NCBI GenBank assembly: GCA_049889175.1
Contig: JBMHDW010000002.1
Coordinates: forward strand, 1 to 64,000
Length of the DNA: 64,000 bases
From: JBMHDW01 sp049889175
Lineage (GTDB): Bacteria > Pseudomonadota > Gammaproteobacteria > Comchoanobacterales > Comchoanobacteraceae
Reading direction: 5' to 3'
Made by a program: the position numbers and the translations under genes. The notes under the pieces were generated by a model. The model had not been told where the DNA came from and did not search any database. It saw only the letters and a program-made list of their open reading frames with translations. Each line of letters starts with the position of its first letter. The stretch's first letter is position 1. Of this stretch, positions 50,950-59,656 are shown piece by piece.

Positions 50950-52056
50950 TTAAGAAATTTGGCACCATTGTTTTTTGTTGGCCTGTTTTCTTTGTCCTTT
51001 ATATTGAGTGCTTTTATCAGATTGTATGTATTGAGAACCATTATAAAACATATGATTAGGATTTAATTGATGTTCCTTGTTTGAGTTAACGATACGATCG
51101 ATTGTTGAGTTTTTCTTGGGGTAGCTTGGAAGTGTGGTTTGTTTTCCATTGAAAATGATAGCTCTAATATTAAACCATAAGTTTTGTTTTGTGTGTTTAT
51201 ATGTTGATTTTTTGTACCCAAACAACCCTCGTTTATTGATGTTTTGCTTCCATTGCTCTGTGCAAGCTTGCTGAGCAAATTCATAAAAAGTCATCGTTCC
51301 CTTGCCTAGATATTGATGGTCGTACTTTATTTGTGGGATTTCACTCTGTTTTAAAAAAGCTTTTCCTGGCTTTCTTTTTTTTGTCAATATTTTAACAACA
51401 TCATAGTTTCTCGTTGCTAGGTAGACGTGCCACCCTGACCAGCCATCAGCATTTTTTTGGCTAAAGTCACCACCAAGGTTTGAAAGTATTGTTCTAGGGG
51501 TGTCTTCCCAATTACGAAAGTTTAATAATTGTGAAATTATATGTGGGTGTAGGAGTAAGTAGATGGGAGAGGTTAGCCAAAAAGAAACGTTGACTAAATG
51601 TTTCATTGTACTTGTGTGTGGATCTACTTGATAGAGTTTGTAAGTGCATAACCACAATAATTGGATGCTGGATAATATAATGGTACTAAAAATCCAGCAT
51701 TGTATGCTCCAAAGGCCCAAATGAGCAGATGGAATAATGAGGTAAGGCAATGTATAGACAATAAAGCAGAAGAGTACTTGTAATGAAAAAAATCTTAGCC
51801 ATGATAAGGGGTAGCGATTCGGTTGAAGACATGAATAATAACGAAAATCGATTTGCTGTGTACCCAAAAGATGCAGGAACCACAGTAAGTGACTGCAGAT
51901 GTTAAACAAAGCAATTTGTGCCCCAGTAAATGCCGCAAAGGTTAACCAAGGATATGAGAGCATAATCTTAACAGGGTTAAGATAGAAGTATATAGAAATA
52001 CACAGAATGCCTAAATCAAGAATCAGAGCAAAGATACTTAAAGTTTTTCGAAACAT
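50950..52056 (-). CDS. Unknown membrane protein with ankyrin-like segment, 368 residues
   Basis: The N-terminal half has about five membrane helices (within residues 5-180). After this a segment resembles one or two ankyrin repeats: LGGDFSQKNADGWSGWHVYLATRNYDVVKILTK fits the GxDxNxxDxxGxTxLHxAxxxxxxxVVxxLL pattern with Trp-His in place of Leu-His. The C-terminal ~120 residues are basic and rich in Lys, Gln, Asn and Tyr. I do not recognise the whole. It is inserted between lepA and lepB, which are usually adjacent. Possible membrane-anchored interaction or effector protein. Confidence 0.75.
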   Translation of the reverse strand: MFRKTLSIFALILDLGILCISIYFYLNPVKIMLSYPWLTFAAFTGAQIALFNICSHLLWFLHLLGTQQIDFRYYSCLQPNRYPLSWLRFFSLQVLFCFIVYTLPYLIIPSAHLGLWSIQCWIFSTIILSSIQLLWLCTYKLYQVDPHTSTMKHLVNVSFWLTSPIYLLLHPHIISQLLNFRNWEDTPRTILSNLGGDFSQKNADGWSGWHVYLATRNYDVVKILTKKRKPGKAFLKQSEIPQIKYDHQYLGKGTMTFYEFAQQACTEQWKQNINKRGLFGYKKSTYKHTKQNLWFNIRAIIFNGKQTTLPSYPKKNSTIDRIVNSNKEHQLNPNHMFYNGSQYIQSDKSTQYKGQRKQANKKQWCQIS

Positions 52057-52079
52057 ACCAACATCCTTATGGTTTTAAT

Positions 52080-53882
52080 TTATGAGTCCCTTATTTTGAG
52101 AATGGCTAAAAAGGCTTCTTGTGGCACATTAACTTGTCCTATTTGTTTCATTCTCTTCTTGCCTTTCTTCTGTTTCTCAAGTAATTTTCGTTTACGAGAG
52201 ACGTCACCACCATAACATTTTGCGGTAACATTTTTGCGTAAAGCACTAATGGTTTCACGTGAAATAATATGACTGCCATGAGCTGCTTGAATAGCAATCG
52301 CAAACATTTGTTTGGGAATGAGCTCTTTCAGTTTTTGACATAAGGCTCTGCCTAATGGGTAAGCTCTATCTTTATGGGTAATGCTTGCTAAAGCGTCTAC
52401 AGGCTTACCATTGATCAGAATATCTAATTTGATTAATTTGGATGCTTGAAAGTGATCAAATTGATAGTCTAATGAGGCAAAACCCTTAGTGTTCGACTTT
52501 AAGCAATCAAAAAAGTCCAGTACTATTTCATTCATAGGTATAAGATAGGTGAGTGATACTTGACCACCTGTGAATTCCATATTGGTTTGTATGCCGCGTC
52601 GATCTAGGCAGAGTTGAATAACATCTCCAACCATATTTTGAGGCGTTAGAATGTTGACCTTAGCAATTGGCTCGCGCCATTCCTTGATTTTTTGAGGCTC
52701 TGGCAGTTGTGAAGGATTATCAATATAAATGGTTTCATCATCAGTTGTGATGAGCTCATAAATAACTGTTGGGGCAGTAGTAATGAGATCAAGATTATAT
52801 TCACGTTCTAGACGTTCTTGAATAATTTCCATATGCAGCATGCCTAAGAAGCCACAACGAAACCCATGGCCCAAAGCTTCAGAATGCTCTGGCTCATAAA
52901 ATAATGAAGCATCATTTAAACAGAGTTTTTCTAGAGCGGTTCTAAATGACTGGTACATATCTGAATCAGTGGTGAATAGCCCCGCAAATACCTGAGGTTT
53001 AATGGCTTTAAATCCTGGTAATGGTTCATCAGCCGGGTTTTTAGCTAATGTTATGGTATCACCAACTCGAGCGCCATGAATGTTTTTAATGCCAGTAATT
53101 AAGTAACCCACCTCTCCAGATTTTAAAGTTTCAGAGGCGGTTTTTTGTGGTAAAAATCGACCTATTTCATCGACTAGATGAGTGTTTTTATTGGACATCA
53201 TCATTATTTTATCACCTCGCCGGAGTGTGCCTTCTCTAATGCGGATGAGACAAACGACACCTAAGTAATTATCAAACCAAGAGTCAATAATGAGGGCTTG
53301 TAGCGGCTTGTTTTCATCGCCGACTGGTGCTGGTATTTGTGCAACAATATGTCGGAGAAGTTGATCAATACCTAGTCCAGTTTTAGCACTAACCTCAATG
53401 GCATGACTACAGTCAATACCAATGATTTCTTCAATTTCTTGTTTTACTCGCTCGGGTTCTGCTTGCGGTAAATCTATTTTATTTAAAACAGGGTGAATAT
53501 CTAGGTTTTCCTCAATAGCAGTATAACACACGGCAACTGTTTGTGCTTCCACTCCTTGCCCTGCATCAACCACCAATAATGCACCATCACAAGCAGCGAG
53601 CGAGCGTGATACTTCATAAGAGAAGTCAACATGACCTGGCGTATCGATTAGGTTGAATTGATAATTCTCGCCATCTTGCTGATGGTATAGTGTTACGCTC
53701 TGTGCTTTGATGGTAATACCACGCTCTCGTTCAAGGTCCATGTTATCTAATAGTTGATCTTTCATATCTCGGTCGGCAACCGCAGAGCAAGCTTGAATCA
53801 AACGATCGGCAAGGGTAGACTTCCCGTGATCAATATGGGCAATGATTGAGAAATTGCGTATATTTTCTTGGCGAACAAACAT
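52080..53882 (-). CDS. lepA: Elongation factor 4 (LepA)
   Basis: Ribosome-associated translational GTPase. NFSIIAHIDHGKSTLADRL (G1), DTPGHVDFSYEVSRSL (G3), NKIDLPQA (G4), then the LepA-specific C-terminal domain with CYGGDVSRKRKLLEKQKKGKKRMK. 600 residues is exact for the family. Confidence 0.96.
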   Translation of the reverse strand: MFVRQENIRNFSIIAHIDHGKSTLADRLIQACSAVADRDMKDQLLDNMDLERERGITIKAQSVTLYHQQDGENYQFNLIDTPGHVDFSYEVSRSLAACDGALLVVDAGQGVEAQTVAVCYTAIEENLDIHPVLNKIDLPQAEPERVKQEIEEIIGIDCSHAIEVSAKTGLGIDQLLRHIVAQIPAPVGDENKPLQALIIDSWFDNYLGVVCLIRIREGTLRRGDKIMMMSNKNTHLVDEIGRFLPQKTASETLKSGEVGYLITGIKNIHGARVGDTITLAKNPADEPLPGFKAIKPQVFAGLFTTDSDMYQSFRTALEKLCLNDASLFYEPEHSEALGHGFRCGFLGMLHMEIIQERLEREYNLDLITTAPTVIYELITTDDETIYIDNPSQLPEPQKIKEWREPIAKVNILTPQNMVGDVIQLCLDRRGIQTNMEFTGGQVSLTYLIPMNEIVLDFFDCLKSNTKGFASLDYQFDHFQASKLIKLDILINGKPVDALASITHKDRAYPLGRALCQKLKELIPKQMFAIAIQAAHGSHIISRETISALRKNVTAKCYGGDVSRKRKLLEKQKKGKKRMKQIGQVNVPQEAFLAILKIRDS

Positions 53883-53905
53883 GAGGGCAGTGTATCAGGC
53901 ATTGA

Positions 53906-55231
53906 TTATTGAAACAAGAGGTCCAGTGCAGATATATCATCTTCATTTAATGATAAAAGTAATACATGATCGTCTATTTGTAGTTCATCATTTGGTATTA
54001 GCCATCTGCCGGATCTTCGAATAGCAAGTAAAGTGGTGTTTTTGGGTAGTTTAAGCGTATTGAGAATGGCTGAGTGACGCGATACTTCTGCTAGAATAAG
54101 ACGAGTAGATCCATGTAATAATGGTTTGTTTTCAATAAATTGACCTGGATGGATGTGCTGAAAAATATGCTGACTAATTAATCTATGTGATAAGATTAGT
54201 CGGTTAGGTGTTCCTTGGTTAAATATATCAAGGTAATTATCACGTGAGATCAAACAAACTGTTTGCTTGGCACCAAGGTGGTTGGCTTGAATTGAGCTAA
54301 TAATATTATCTTCATCATCACCTGTTGTGGCACAAAAGCAATCAATGTTATCAATGCCTTCGTCAATTAAGAACTTTTTATCTGTGGCATCTGCATTTAA
54401 AATATTTAGGTAAGGAGCTGTTTTGACCAACTCATAACACCTTGAGGTATCTTGCTCTATAAGCTTCACATGATAACGAGTGCTGAGTCTTTTGCCTAAT
54501 GTAGCGCCAATATTGCCACCACCAGCAATCATAATGTTGGGTTTATCTTTTTTATGAATATCGAATAATTTAAGAACCGATTTCTGATTGCTTTTTTCTG
54601 TTAAAATAAACAACCTATCTTGTGGTAAAAAATCAATGTTTTTTGATGTAAGTACATTGCTATGACGCACTACTGATATAACTTTGGACAGCTTGCTTGG
54701 AAGAAAGGGAGTGATATTACACAATGAAGGTCTATGTTGAATATGTAGCTTATTCAATGTTAAGTCTATGATACATAATTCATTGAAGCCAAAAGGAGAG
54801 ACGGACATATGCGCGTCGTAATGAATATTGTGCTCAATATGTTGGATGACCAAGCCATCACTGTTAATAAATACATCGATGGGTAAGTCACTATCGCCAA
54901 AAAGTTCATGCCTGACTAAGTAATGAGGAGAGCTAATTCGAGCTATTTTTTTTGGTATTTGAAATAGTGAGTGTGCAACCTGGCAGCTCAGCATGTTCAT
55001 TTCATCAAGCTCATGTACAGCAATGAGTAGATTTTTTTGATGCGCATTGGCCTGTTTAAAACTTTGTGGATAAGTTGGGCGAGCGACAATGATTTCAACA
55101 TCAGCTTTTTCTTTAATCGCATTAAGTCGAGGATAATTATCATCCATTACTGTTACATTATGACCTTCTTGGCTTAATTGAATGGCCAACATTGTGGCAA
55201 TCTGGGTGCTGCCAGTAAGTAGTATATCCAT
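53906..55231 (-). CDS. trkA: Trk system potassium uptake regulator TrkA
   Basis: Peripheral NAD(H)-binding subunit that gates TrkH. It contains two RCK modules: the first begins MDILLTGSTQIATMLA (a variant dinucleotide-binding loop lacking the usual GxGxxG), the second IMIAGGGNIGATLGKRL with a classic loop, each followed by a TrkA-C segment. 441 residues fits. Its partner TrkH is at 21149-22570. The changed first loop may alter nucleotide binding there. Confidence 0.9.
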   Translation of the reverse strand: MDILLTGSTQIATMLAIQLSQEGHNVTVMDDNYPRLNAIKEKADVEIIVARPTYPQSFKQANAHQKNLLIAVHELDEMNMLSCQVAHSLFQIPKKIARISSPHYLVRHELFGDSDLPIDVFINSDGLVIQHIEHNIHYDAHMSVSPFGFNELCIIDLTLNKLHIQHRPSLCNITPFLPSKLSKVISVVRHSNVLTSKNIDFLPQDRLFILTEKSNQKSVLKLFDIHKKDKPNIMIAGGGNIGATLGKRLSTRYHVKLIEQDTSRCYELVKTAPYLNILNADATDKKFLIDEGIDNIDCFCATTGDDEDNIISSIQANHLGAKQTVCLISRDNYLDIFNQGTPNRLILSHRLISQHIFQHIHPGQFIENKPLLHGSTRLILAEVSRHSAILNTLKLPKNTTLLAIRRSGRWLIPNDELQIDDHVLLLSLNEDDISALDLLFQ

Positions 55232-55310
55232 ATATTAACCTCTTTTAACAATTCTATCACCTCTTTAAGGTAACGTTAAGTGTAAAATATTTATTTTAAT
55301 AAGTTTTTAG

Positions 55311-55339
55311 TTGATAAGGCTGGTTTTTTCGATTAAAAT
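55311..55339 (+). promoter_or_regulatory. Sigma-70-type promoter
   Basis: TTGATA (55311-55316) and TAAAAT (55334-55339) are separated by exactly 17 bp, with an expected start about 25 bp before the ATG at 55370. Confidence 0.65.
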
Positions 55340-55369
55340 ATTGAAAAAACTTAAATTAAGGGCTTGGTT

Positions 55370-55735
55370 ATGATGCTTGATCAATCATTGTTTGTACTAC
55401 TTCCATGGAAAGAGTATTTACTTCATCCGTTTACAGCGCCAATAGTGACGCCGTATTTCACATGCACGTTATGGACACTATTTTTAACTGTTGCGATGAC
55501 ATGGTTCATATTTAATACCCTTAAAGTTTTAGGCCAAATGGCTTGGGAAAGCAACGTTTTCAATTCTAATATTTCCCATAATTCTGGTGAGAAAGCTAAA
55601 TCATCAAACTATTTTGCGAATATATTTAGACTGAGTGTTAATAATCAATCTTCAAATGATGGTTCTGATAGATTGGTTATAGAAGATACTTCTCACGGAT
55701 TAGAGATATCACCATACATAGGTTGTGATATCTAA
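55370..55735 (+). CDS. Small membrane protein, unknown, 121 residues
   Basis: I do not recognise this protein. One clear membrane helix (CTLWTLFLTVAMTWFIFNTL) is preceded by a short N-terminal segment with Trp and Pro and followed by a polar ~75-residue tail rich in Asn and Ser. The ATG at 55370 (or 55373) follows TAAGGG; the TTG at 55364 is unlikely. It has its own promoter and converges on the EEP-enzyme gene with a 27-bp 3' overlap. Confidence 0.6.
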   Translation: MMLDQSLFVLLPWKEYLLHPFTAPIVTPYFTCTLWTLFLTVAMTWFIFNTLKVLGQMAWESNVFNSNISHNSGEKAKSSNYFANIFRLSVNNQSSNDGSDRLVIEDTSHGLEISPYIGCDI

Positions 55736-56725
55736 TTTGTGCTTCAAATTTTCTAGGTAATCTAATCTAAAGCCCCCATCAATATTTTGGGAGCCATCTA
55801 ACCTAGGTGAAGCTGTTGACCTTAAGCCCCTAAAGTGAGTTATTTCTTTAGGATGGGGCATAATGGTTACAGGATTATTTTGATAAAAGGTTTCAGCGTC
55901 CGTGTTGAAATCACCATAACATTGGATGCTATGAATAGGCTGGAACCAGGATTGTTTTTCAGCGTAAGTTATTAGTTTCTGAATGAGAGTAAATAGCTTG
56001 CTTGTGGTGTTTTTTTCAGGTCGAGGGTGATGTATACATCCTATTAATAAGAGTTGCTTCTGTTGATTCAGTGCCCACTGAAAGATACAAGCATGATGTT
56101 TATCCTTTGTAATTGGTAATATATGGGGATTGCCCAAGGCGTGAAAGGCTTTATTCTTTAAGGCGAGAATAAGGGAGTTTTCTCCATAGGGTGTACTGTT
56201 TGTGTGATGTATTAAGTTAAAACTGTCATTGCAATAGGGTGTAATGTATTGATCTATAATACTGAGACTTGAAACTTCTTGTAAGGTTATGATATCAGGT
56301 TGATGCTGTAATAGCGTGTTCCATGGGGTGAGCTTTGCTCGATTTGACCAGTGCATGGGATGATTGATGTTATTTGTTTGTTGTAACGCTTTCCAATTAT
56401 TGAAGCATTCTTGAATTAAGTATTGAAGCTCTGAAGTGCTTTCTAACTCTAGAGCGTGAAGTAATAATTGATGGTGTTGATTTCCATGACCGTGGTAATA
56501 GGCAATCATGTTTTGCAACTCACGCGGTGTTAAGGGTGTTTTGCAGGCATGAAGGATGCGCCTAAATGCATCTAAGTCCCGTATTTGGTTCATCATGTAG
56601 GGTTGGGAGAGCATATTATATGTTAATATTATTTGCTCAGCATCATTGATCAGGATAGGGTGATGATCTGACGGCTGATGATTAAGCCCAAGATGAAGTT
56701 GATGATGCTTTATTGTGATGCCCAT
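55709..56725 (-). CDS. Endonuclease/exonuclease/phosphatase (EEP)-fold enzyme with circularly permuted motif order
   Basis: EEP enzymes are metal-dependent phosphodiesterases or phosphatases. Their usual motif order is TxN, QE, His, DxN, RxDY, then SDH near the C-terminus. Here TYNM (Asn37), LQEV (Glu150), GCIHHP (His231/232), YGDFN (Asp272, Asn274) and GFRLDYL (Arg320, Asp322) occur in the usual order, but the final SDH motif is at the N-terminus as PSDHHPILI (residues 18-26) and absent from the C-terminus, which stops 16 residues after RLDY. All catalytic residues are therefore present in rotated order. About 110 residues separate Asn37 from Glu150, a large helical insert. An in-frame stop four codons upstream of the ATG fixes the N-terminus. 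There is no signal peptide, and the substrate is unknown. Confidence 0.75.
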   Translation of the reverse strand: MGITIKHHQLHLGLNHQPSDHHPILINDAEQIILTYNMLSQPYMMNQIRDLDAFRRILHACKTPLTPRELQNMIAYYHGHGNQHHQLLLHALELESTSELQYLIQECFNNWKALQQTNNINHPMHWSNRAKLTPWNTLLQHQPDIITLQEVSSLSIIDQYITPYCNDSFNLIHHTNSTPYGENSLILALKNKAFHALGNPHILPITKDKHHACIFQWALNQQKQLLLIGCIHHPRPEKNTTSKLFTLIQKLITYAEKQSWFQPIHSIQCYGDFNTDAETFYQNNPVTIMPHPKEITHFRGLRSTASPRLDGSQNIDGGFRLDYLENLKHKLDITTYVW

Positions 56726-56801
56726 TGAGTCATCTTAGCACAAAATGTATAACGATATAGCTTTTGCTGTTGATCAATTTATGATGATCAATAGAGGTGC
56801 T

Positions 56802-57179
56802 ATGCTTTCAGAAAATATATTGTACTATTTATTGTCTTTTGTATTGATTGTTGGGTTGTCAAAACTGGTCTCGGATAATATGCAATGGGCCAATCAATGG
56901 TTGCAGCGCTATCAACGTATTGTTGATCTTAAGCAGATTGCGTATGTGATCAAAAGGGAGGGGGTACTTGAATGCGGCTCACGACTCAAGACTTCAAATA
57001 GGGTTATTGAATGGCGAGAAGCGACCAAGAAGATTTATACATCTCAGAAAGGGTATTTTCAGCCGTGGTTAAATATTCCTTTTTGGTCGATTAATCATAC
57101 TCAAGAATTATGCATTATAAAATTTGGTTGGGATAAGCCTCATCAATATACTTTAAAGGCCCCGATAGATCTTAATTAG
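56802..57179 (+). CDS. Small membrane-anchored protein, unknown, about 125 residues
   Basis: I do not recognise this protein. An N-terminal membrane helix (ILYYLLSFVLIVGLSKLV) is followed by a soluble basic domain rich in Trp, Lys and Arg. The ATG at 56802 follows AGAGG and begins just before the helix; an ATG at 56745 would add 19 residues but lacks a ribosome-binding site. Divergent from the EEP-enzyme gene. Confidence 0.55.
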   Translation: MLSENILYYLLSFVLIVGLSKLVSDNMQWANQWLQRYQRIVDLKQIAYVIKREGVLECGSRLKTSNRVIEWREATKKIYTSQKGYFQPWLNIPFWSINHTQELCIIKFGWDKPHQYTLKAPIDLN

Positions 57180-57290
57180 AGTGTTTATTTTAATTTTTAA
57201 TAATAAAAAGGAGCATTTATGTTGTAGTGCCCTAATTGAAATATGATTAAATATTATAAGTTGTTGACTTTAAGTGTTTTTTTGGGTTAT

Positions 57291-57296
57291 TATAAT
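57291..57296 (+). promoter_or_regulatory. Probable -10 element upstream of a small membrane-protein gene
   Basis: A perfect TATAAT lies 19 bp before the ATG at 57316, with only weak -35 candidates upstream (TTTAA at about 16 bp, TTGACT at 21 bp). Confidence 0.35.
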
Positions 57297-57315
57297 AGAA
57301 AAAAAAGGAGAAAAA

Positions 57316-57597
57316 ATGTCATTATTGGTTATTTCAGGCTTAGCTGTGGTTGGGTTTGCTCATCTATACATTTTTGCCACGATGGTCTATTTTTCTATGC
57401 GGCCTAATAAATCGAACAATTTATCACAAAAGGACATGAAGCAATTATCTATAGATTGTATTCTTGATCCAGCTCGCTGGAGCGAGTTAAGTGATGAAGA
57501 AGTGGCTGCTGTCTCAGAATGGCTTTCAACAAATCCTAAAGAGCTAAAAGGTGAGGGTCTTTACAATGCTGCCAAAAAGAGCGTCTTCAATCTCTAA
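57316..57597 (+). CDS. Small single-helix membrane protein, unknown, 93 residues
   Basis: I do not recognise this protein. One N-terminal membrane helix (LLVISGLAVVGFAHLYIFATMVYF) is followed by a short polar domain with LSDEEVAAVSEWL. AAAAGGAG lies six bases before the ATG. The last 54 bp overlap the 3' end of dacB on the other strand. The strong ribosome-binding site and sensible composition support it as real. Confidence 0.6.
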   Translation: MSLLVISGLAVVGFAHLYIFATMVYFSMRPNKSNNLSQKDMKQLSIDCILDPARWSELSDEEVAAVSEWLSTNPKELKGEGLYNAAKKSVFNL

Positions 57598-58956
57598 AAA
57601 TGCATCTGGAGTTGTTTTATCCCCTGATGCAATGATGGCAATAGCATAAACATTTTTATCAACTGTGAGAAAGCCAGCTAAGCTTTTTACATTTTTTAAT
57701 GTTCCAGTTTTAGCTTGTAATTGGGTATTATGCCCTAGATTTTTAAGCCGGTCTTTAAGGGTGCCGGATTGACCATTAATTGGTAATTGGAGCTCAACCA
57801 ACTTGTGAAGTCTTGGGTTTTTATGAATCACACTTAGCAGCTCAACCAGTTGGTCTGTGGTGATAAGATTATAACGTGATAATCCAGAGCCTTCAGTGAT
57901 ACTTGCATTATCAAAATTGATGTTATGTTTAGAAATCAGTGCTTTAATATCATTTTCCTGTTGAGACCAGCGTTCATGGGGCGTAATATGATTAAATAAA
58001 GTATGGGCAAAATGATTGTTAGAGATTTCCAACATTTTTGGAAGCAATGACAAAATAGGCTTGCTGTGATGAGTGGCTTCATATAATGGTTTTTTGGTAT
58101 GTTGTGATATTAAAGAATCGCGCCAGCTAAAGTTGCCAATGTGCTCAATATGGGCATCTTTCATCGAGCGACGTATTTGGTGGCTGATAAAAGATTGATG
58201 CTCTGGGCTTGTTTTAATCATAATGGGATAATGATTCGTACTGATGCAACCACTAAGCTCCATAGGTGATCCTGGAAGTGTTATTATTTCGCTTGTTGAG
58301 TCAGACCATGAGGTATGTACGCTGGTATTACCATCGCTGGTGCATTCATCCTTGGTTATGATGTTATTTGTAAATAGGCTGTTTTTAGCTGTATTTAACA
58401 GAGTTATATCAGCATTTTTTCCATTTTGAGTAGGTTTTATTTTGATGGTAATACAGTTTTTGTTGATAATGGCATCATGAGGAGAGCTTGCGTAACAGTC
58501 TGGTGACTCCTCTTGAAAGACACCAGGCAGTGGGTGTTTTTGGTCAATAATATAGATTGTTCCATCAATAGTGTGAATGTGAAGCTTTTTCGCTATGTCT
58601 TGAAACCATGTGACAAGCGTCTCTCTTTTAAAGTTGGGATCTTGGTCAAATAAAAGTACAATGTTGCCATGAAGAGTGCCATTACGTACAGAGCCAAAAG
58701 CACTTAGTTTTGTTGCTATTGTTTTATTATCAGTGAAATAATCAGCTGCAGCGGCTGCTGTGACTAATTTCATTGTGCTGGCTGGCGGAAGTGGTATTTG
58801 ATTATTGAATTGAAAAACGTACTTATCGTTTTGTAAATCTTTTATGGATATGGCAATTATATTATTTTGACTAAATTCATCTAGCTCAGGAAGCACCATT
58901 GCGAAAGCTATATTGTTAAGACATAATAGTAGTATTGGGCATAAAAATTTAAGCAT
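57544..58956 (-). CDS. dacB: D-alanyl-D-alanine carboxypeptidase/endopeptidase (PBP4 type)
   Basis: Periplasmic peptidoglycan-trimming serine enzyme of the S13 family. Signal peptide (FLCPILLLCLNNIAFA), then the active-site SxxK as PASTMKLV (Ser60, Lys63), SxN as GLSRYN and the KTG motif as QAKTGTLKNVKSLAG. 470 residues fits PBP4 with its inserted domain. It converges on a small membrane-protein gene. Confidence 0.93.
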   Translation of the reverse strand: MLKFLCPILLLCLNNIAFAMVLPELDEFSQNNIIAISIKDLQNDKYVFQFNNQIPLPPASTMKLVTAAAAADYFTDNKTIATKLSAFGSVRNGTLHGNIVLLFDQDPNFKRETLVTWFQDIAKKLHIHTIDGTIYIIDQKHPLPGVFQEESPDCYASSPHDAIINKNCITIKIKPTQNGKNADITLLNTAKNSLFTNNIITKDECTSDGNTSVHTSWSDSTSEIITLPGSPMELSGCISTNHYPIMIKTSPEHQSFISHQIRRSMKDAHIEHIGNFSWRDSLISQHTKKPLYEATHHSKPILSLLPKMLEISNNHFAHTLFNHITPHERWSQQENDIKALISKHNINFDNASITEGSGLSRYNLITTDQLVELLSVIHKNPRLHKLVELQLPINGQSGTLKDRLKNLGHNTQLQAKTGTLKNVKSLAGFLTVDKNVYAIAIIASGDKTTPDAFLEIEDALFGSIVKTLTF

Positions 58957-59076
58957 GATCTATACTAACTTTGTGATTCTATAGTGTCAACTAGGCCTCA
59001 ATATTTGCTGATAATTGATTTTGCAATTTAATTCAATAAAGGCTAACATAAATTAAACATCAAGGATGATTAAAGG

Positions 59077-59655
59077 ATGAATGACGTAGTCGATCAGGAT
59101 AAACGTAAGTTTTTAAGGCGAGTAGCAGCACTCGCTGGTGTTGTAGGCGTTGCTGGGTTTGTATCACCTTTTGTGGCCTCAATGTTTCCATCTAGAAAAG
59201 CCATGGATGCCATGGGACCCGTGCGTGTTGATATTTCTCAGCTCAAGCCAGGTCAGCTCAATCAAGTTTTATGGCAAGGAAAGCCGGTTACAATTCTTCA
59301 TCGTACAGACAAGCAATTAGCCGATTTGAAAAGTAATACTCAAGACCTAGTCGATGCTAAATCTTTACAAAGCAAACAGCCAGAGGATATACATTTAGAT
59401 TTTCGCTCACACAAGGGTGACTATGAGCGCTATCTTGTTGTGCTTAGTGTTTGTACGCATTTGGGTTGTGTGCCCAACTATAATCCCGATGGCCAAACTG
59501 ACTACTTTTTGTGCCCTTGCCACCAATCTTCATTCGATCTTGCGGGCAGGGTATTTAAAGGCAAGCCTGCTAACCTTAACTTAGAGATTCCACCTCATTG
59601 TTTTGATCCAAAAACAGGAGAGTTGGTAATCGGTTTAAACCAACTAGAGGTCTAA
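59077..59655 (+). CDS. petA: Ubiquinol-cytochrome c reductase, Rieske iron-sulfur subunit
   Basis: Complex III subunit carrying the 2Fe-2S cluster. A Tat-type N-terminus (KRKFLRRVAALAGVVGVAG) acts as membrane anchor, and the cluster ligands are in VCTHLGCVP and CPCHQSSFD. 192 residues. First gene of petABC; AAGGATGATTAAAGG precedes the ATG. Confidence 0.96.
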   Translation: MNDVVDQDKRKFLRRVAALAGVVGVAGFVSPFVASMFPSRKAMDAMGPVRVDISQLKPGQLNQVLWQGKPVTILHRTDKQLADLKSNTQDLVDAKSLQSKQPEDIHLDFRSHKGDYERYLVVLSVCTHLGCVPNYNPDGQTDYFLCPCHQSSFDLAGRVFKGKPANLNLEIPPHCFDPKTGELVIGLNQLEV

Positions 59656-59656
59656 A

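Noticed and set aside
57243..57400. About 50-residue ORF starting MIKYYKLLTLSVFLG
   Set aside because: It overlaps the better supported gene at 57316 in another frame, lacks a ribosome-binding site, and becomes composition-random after the first 15 residues.
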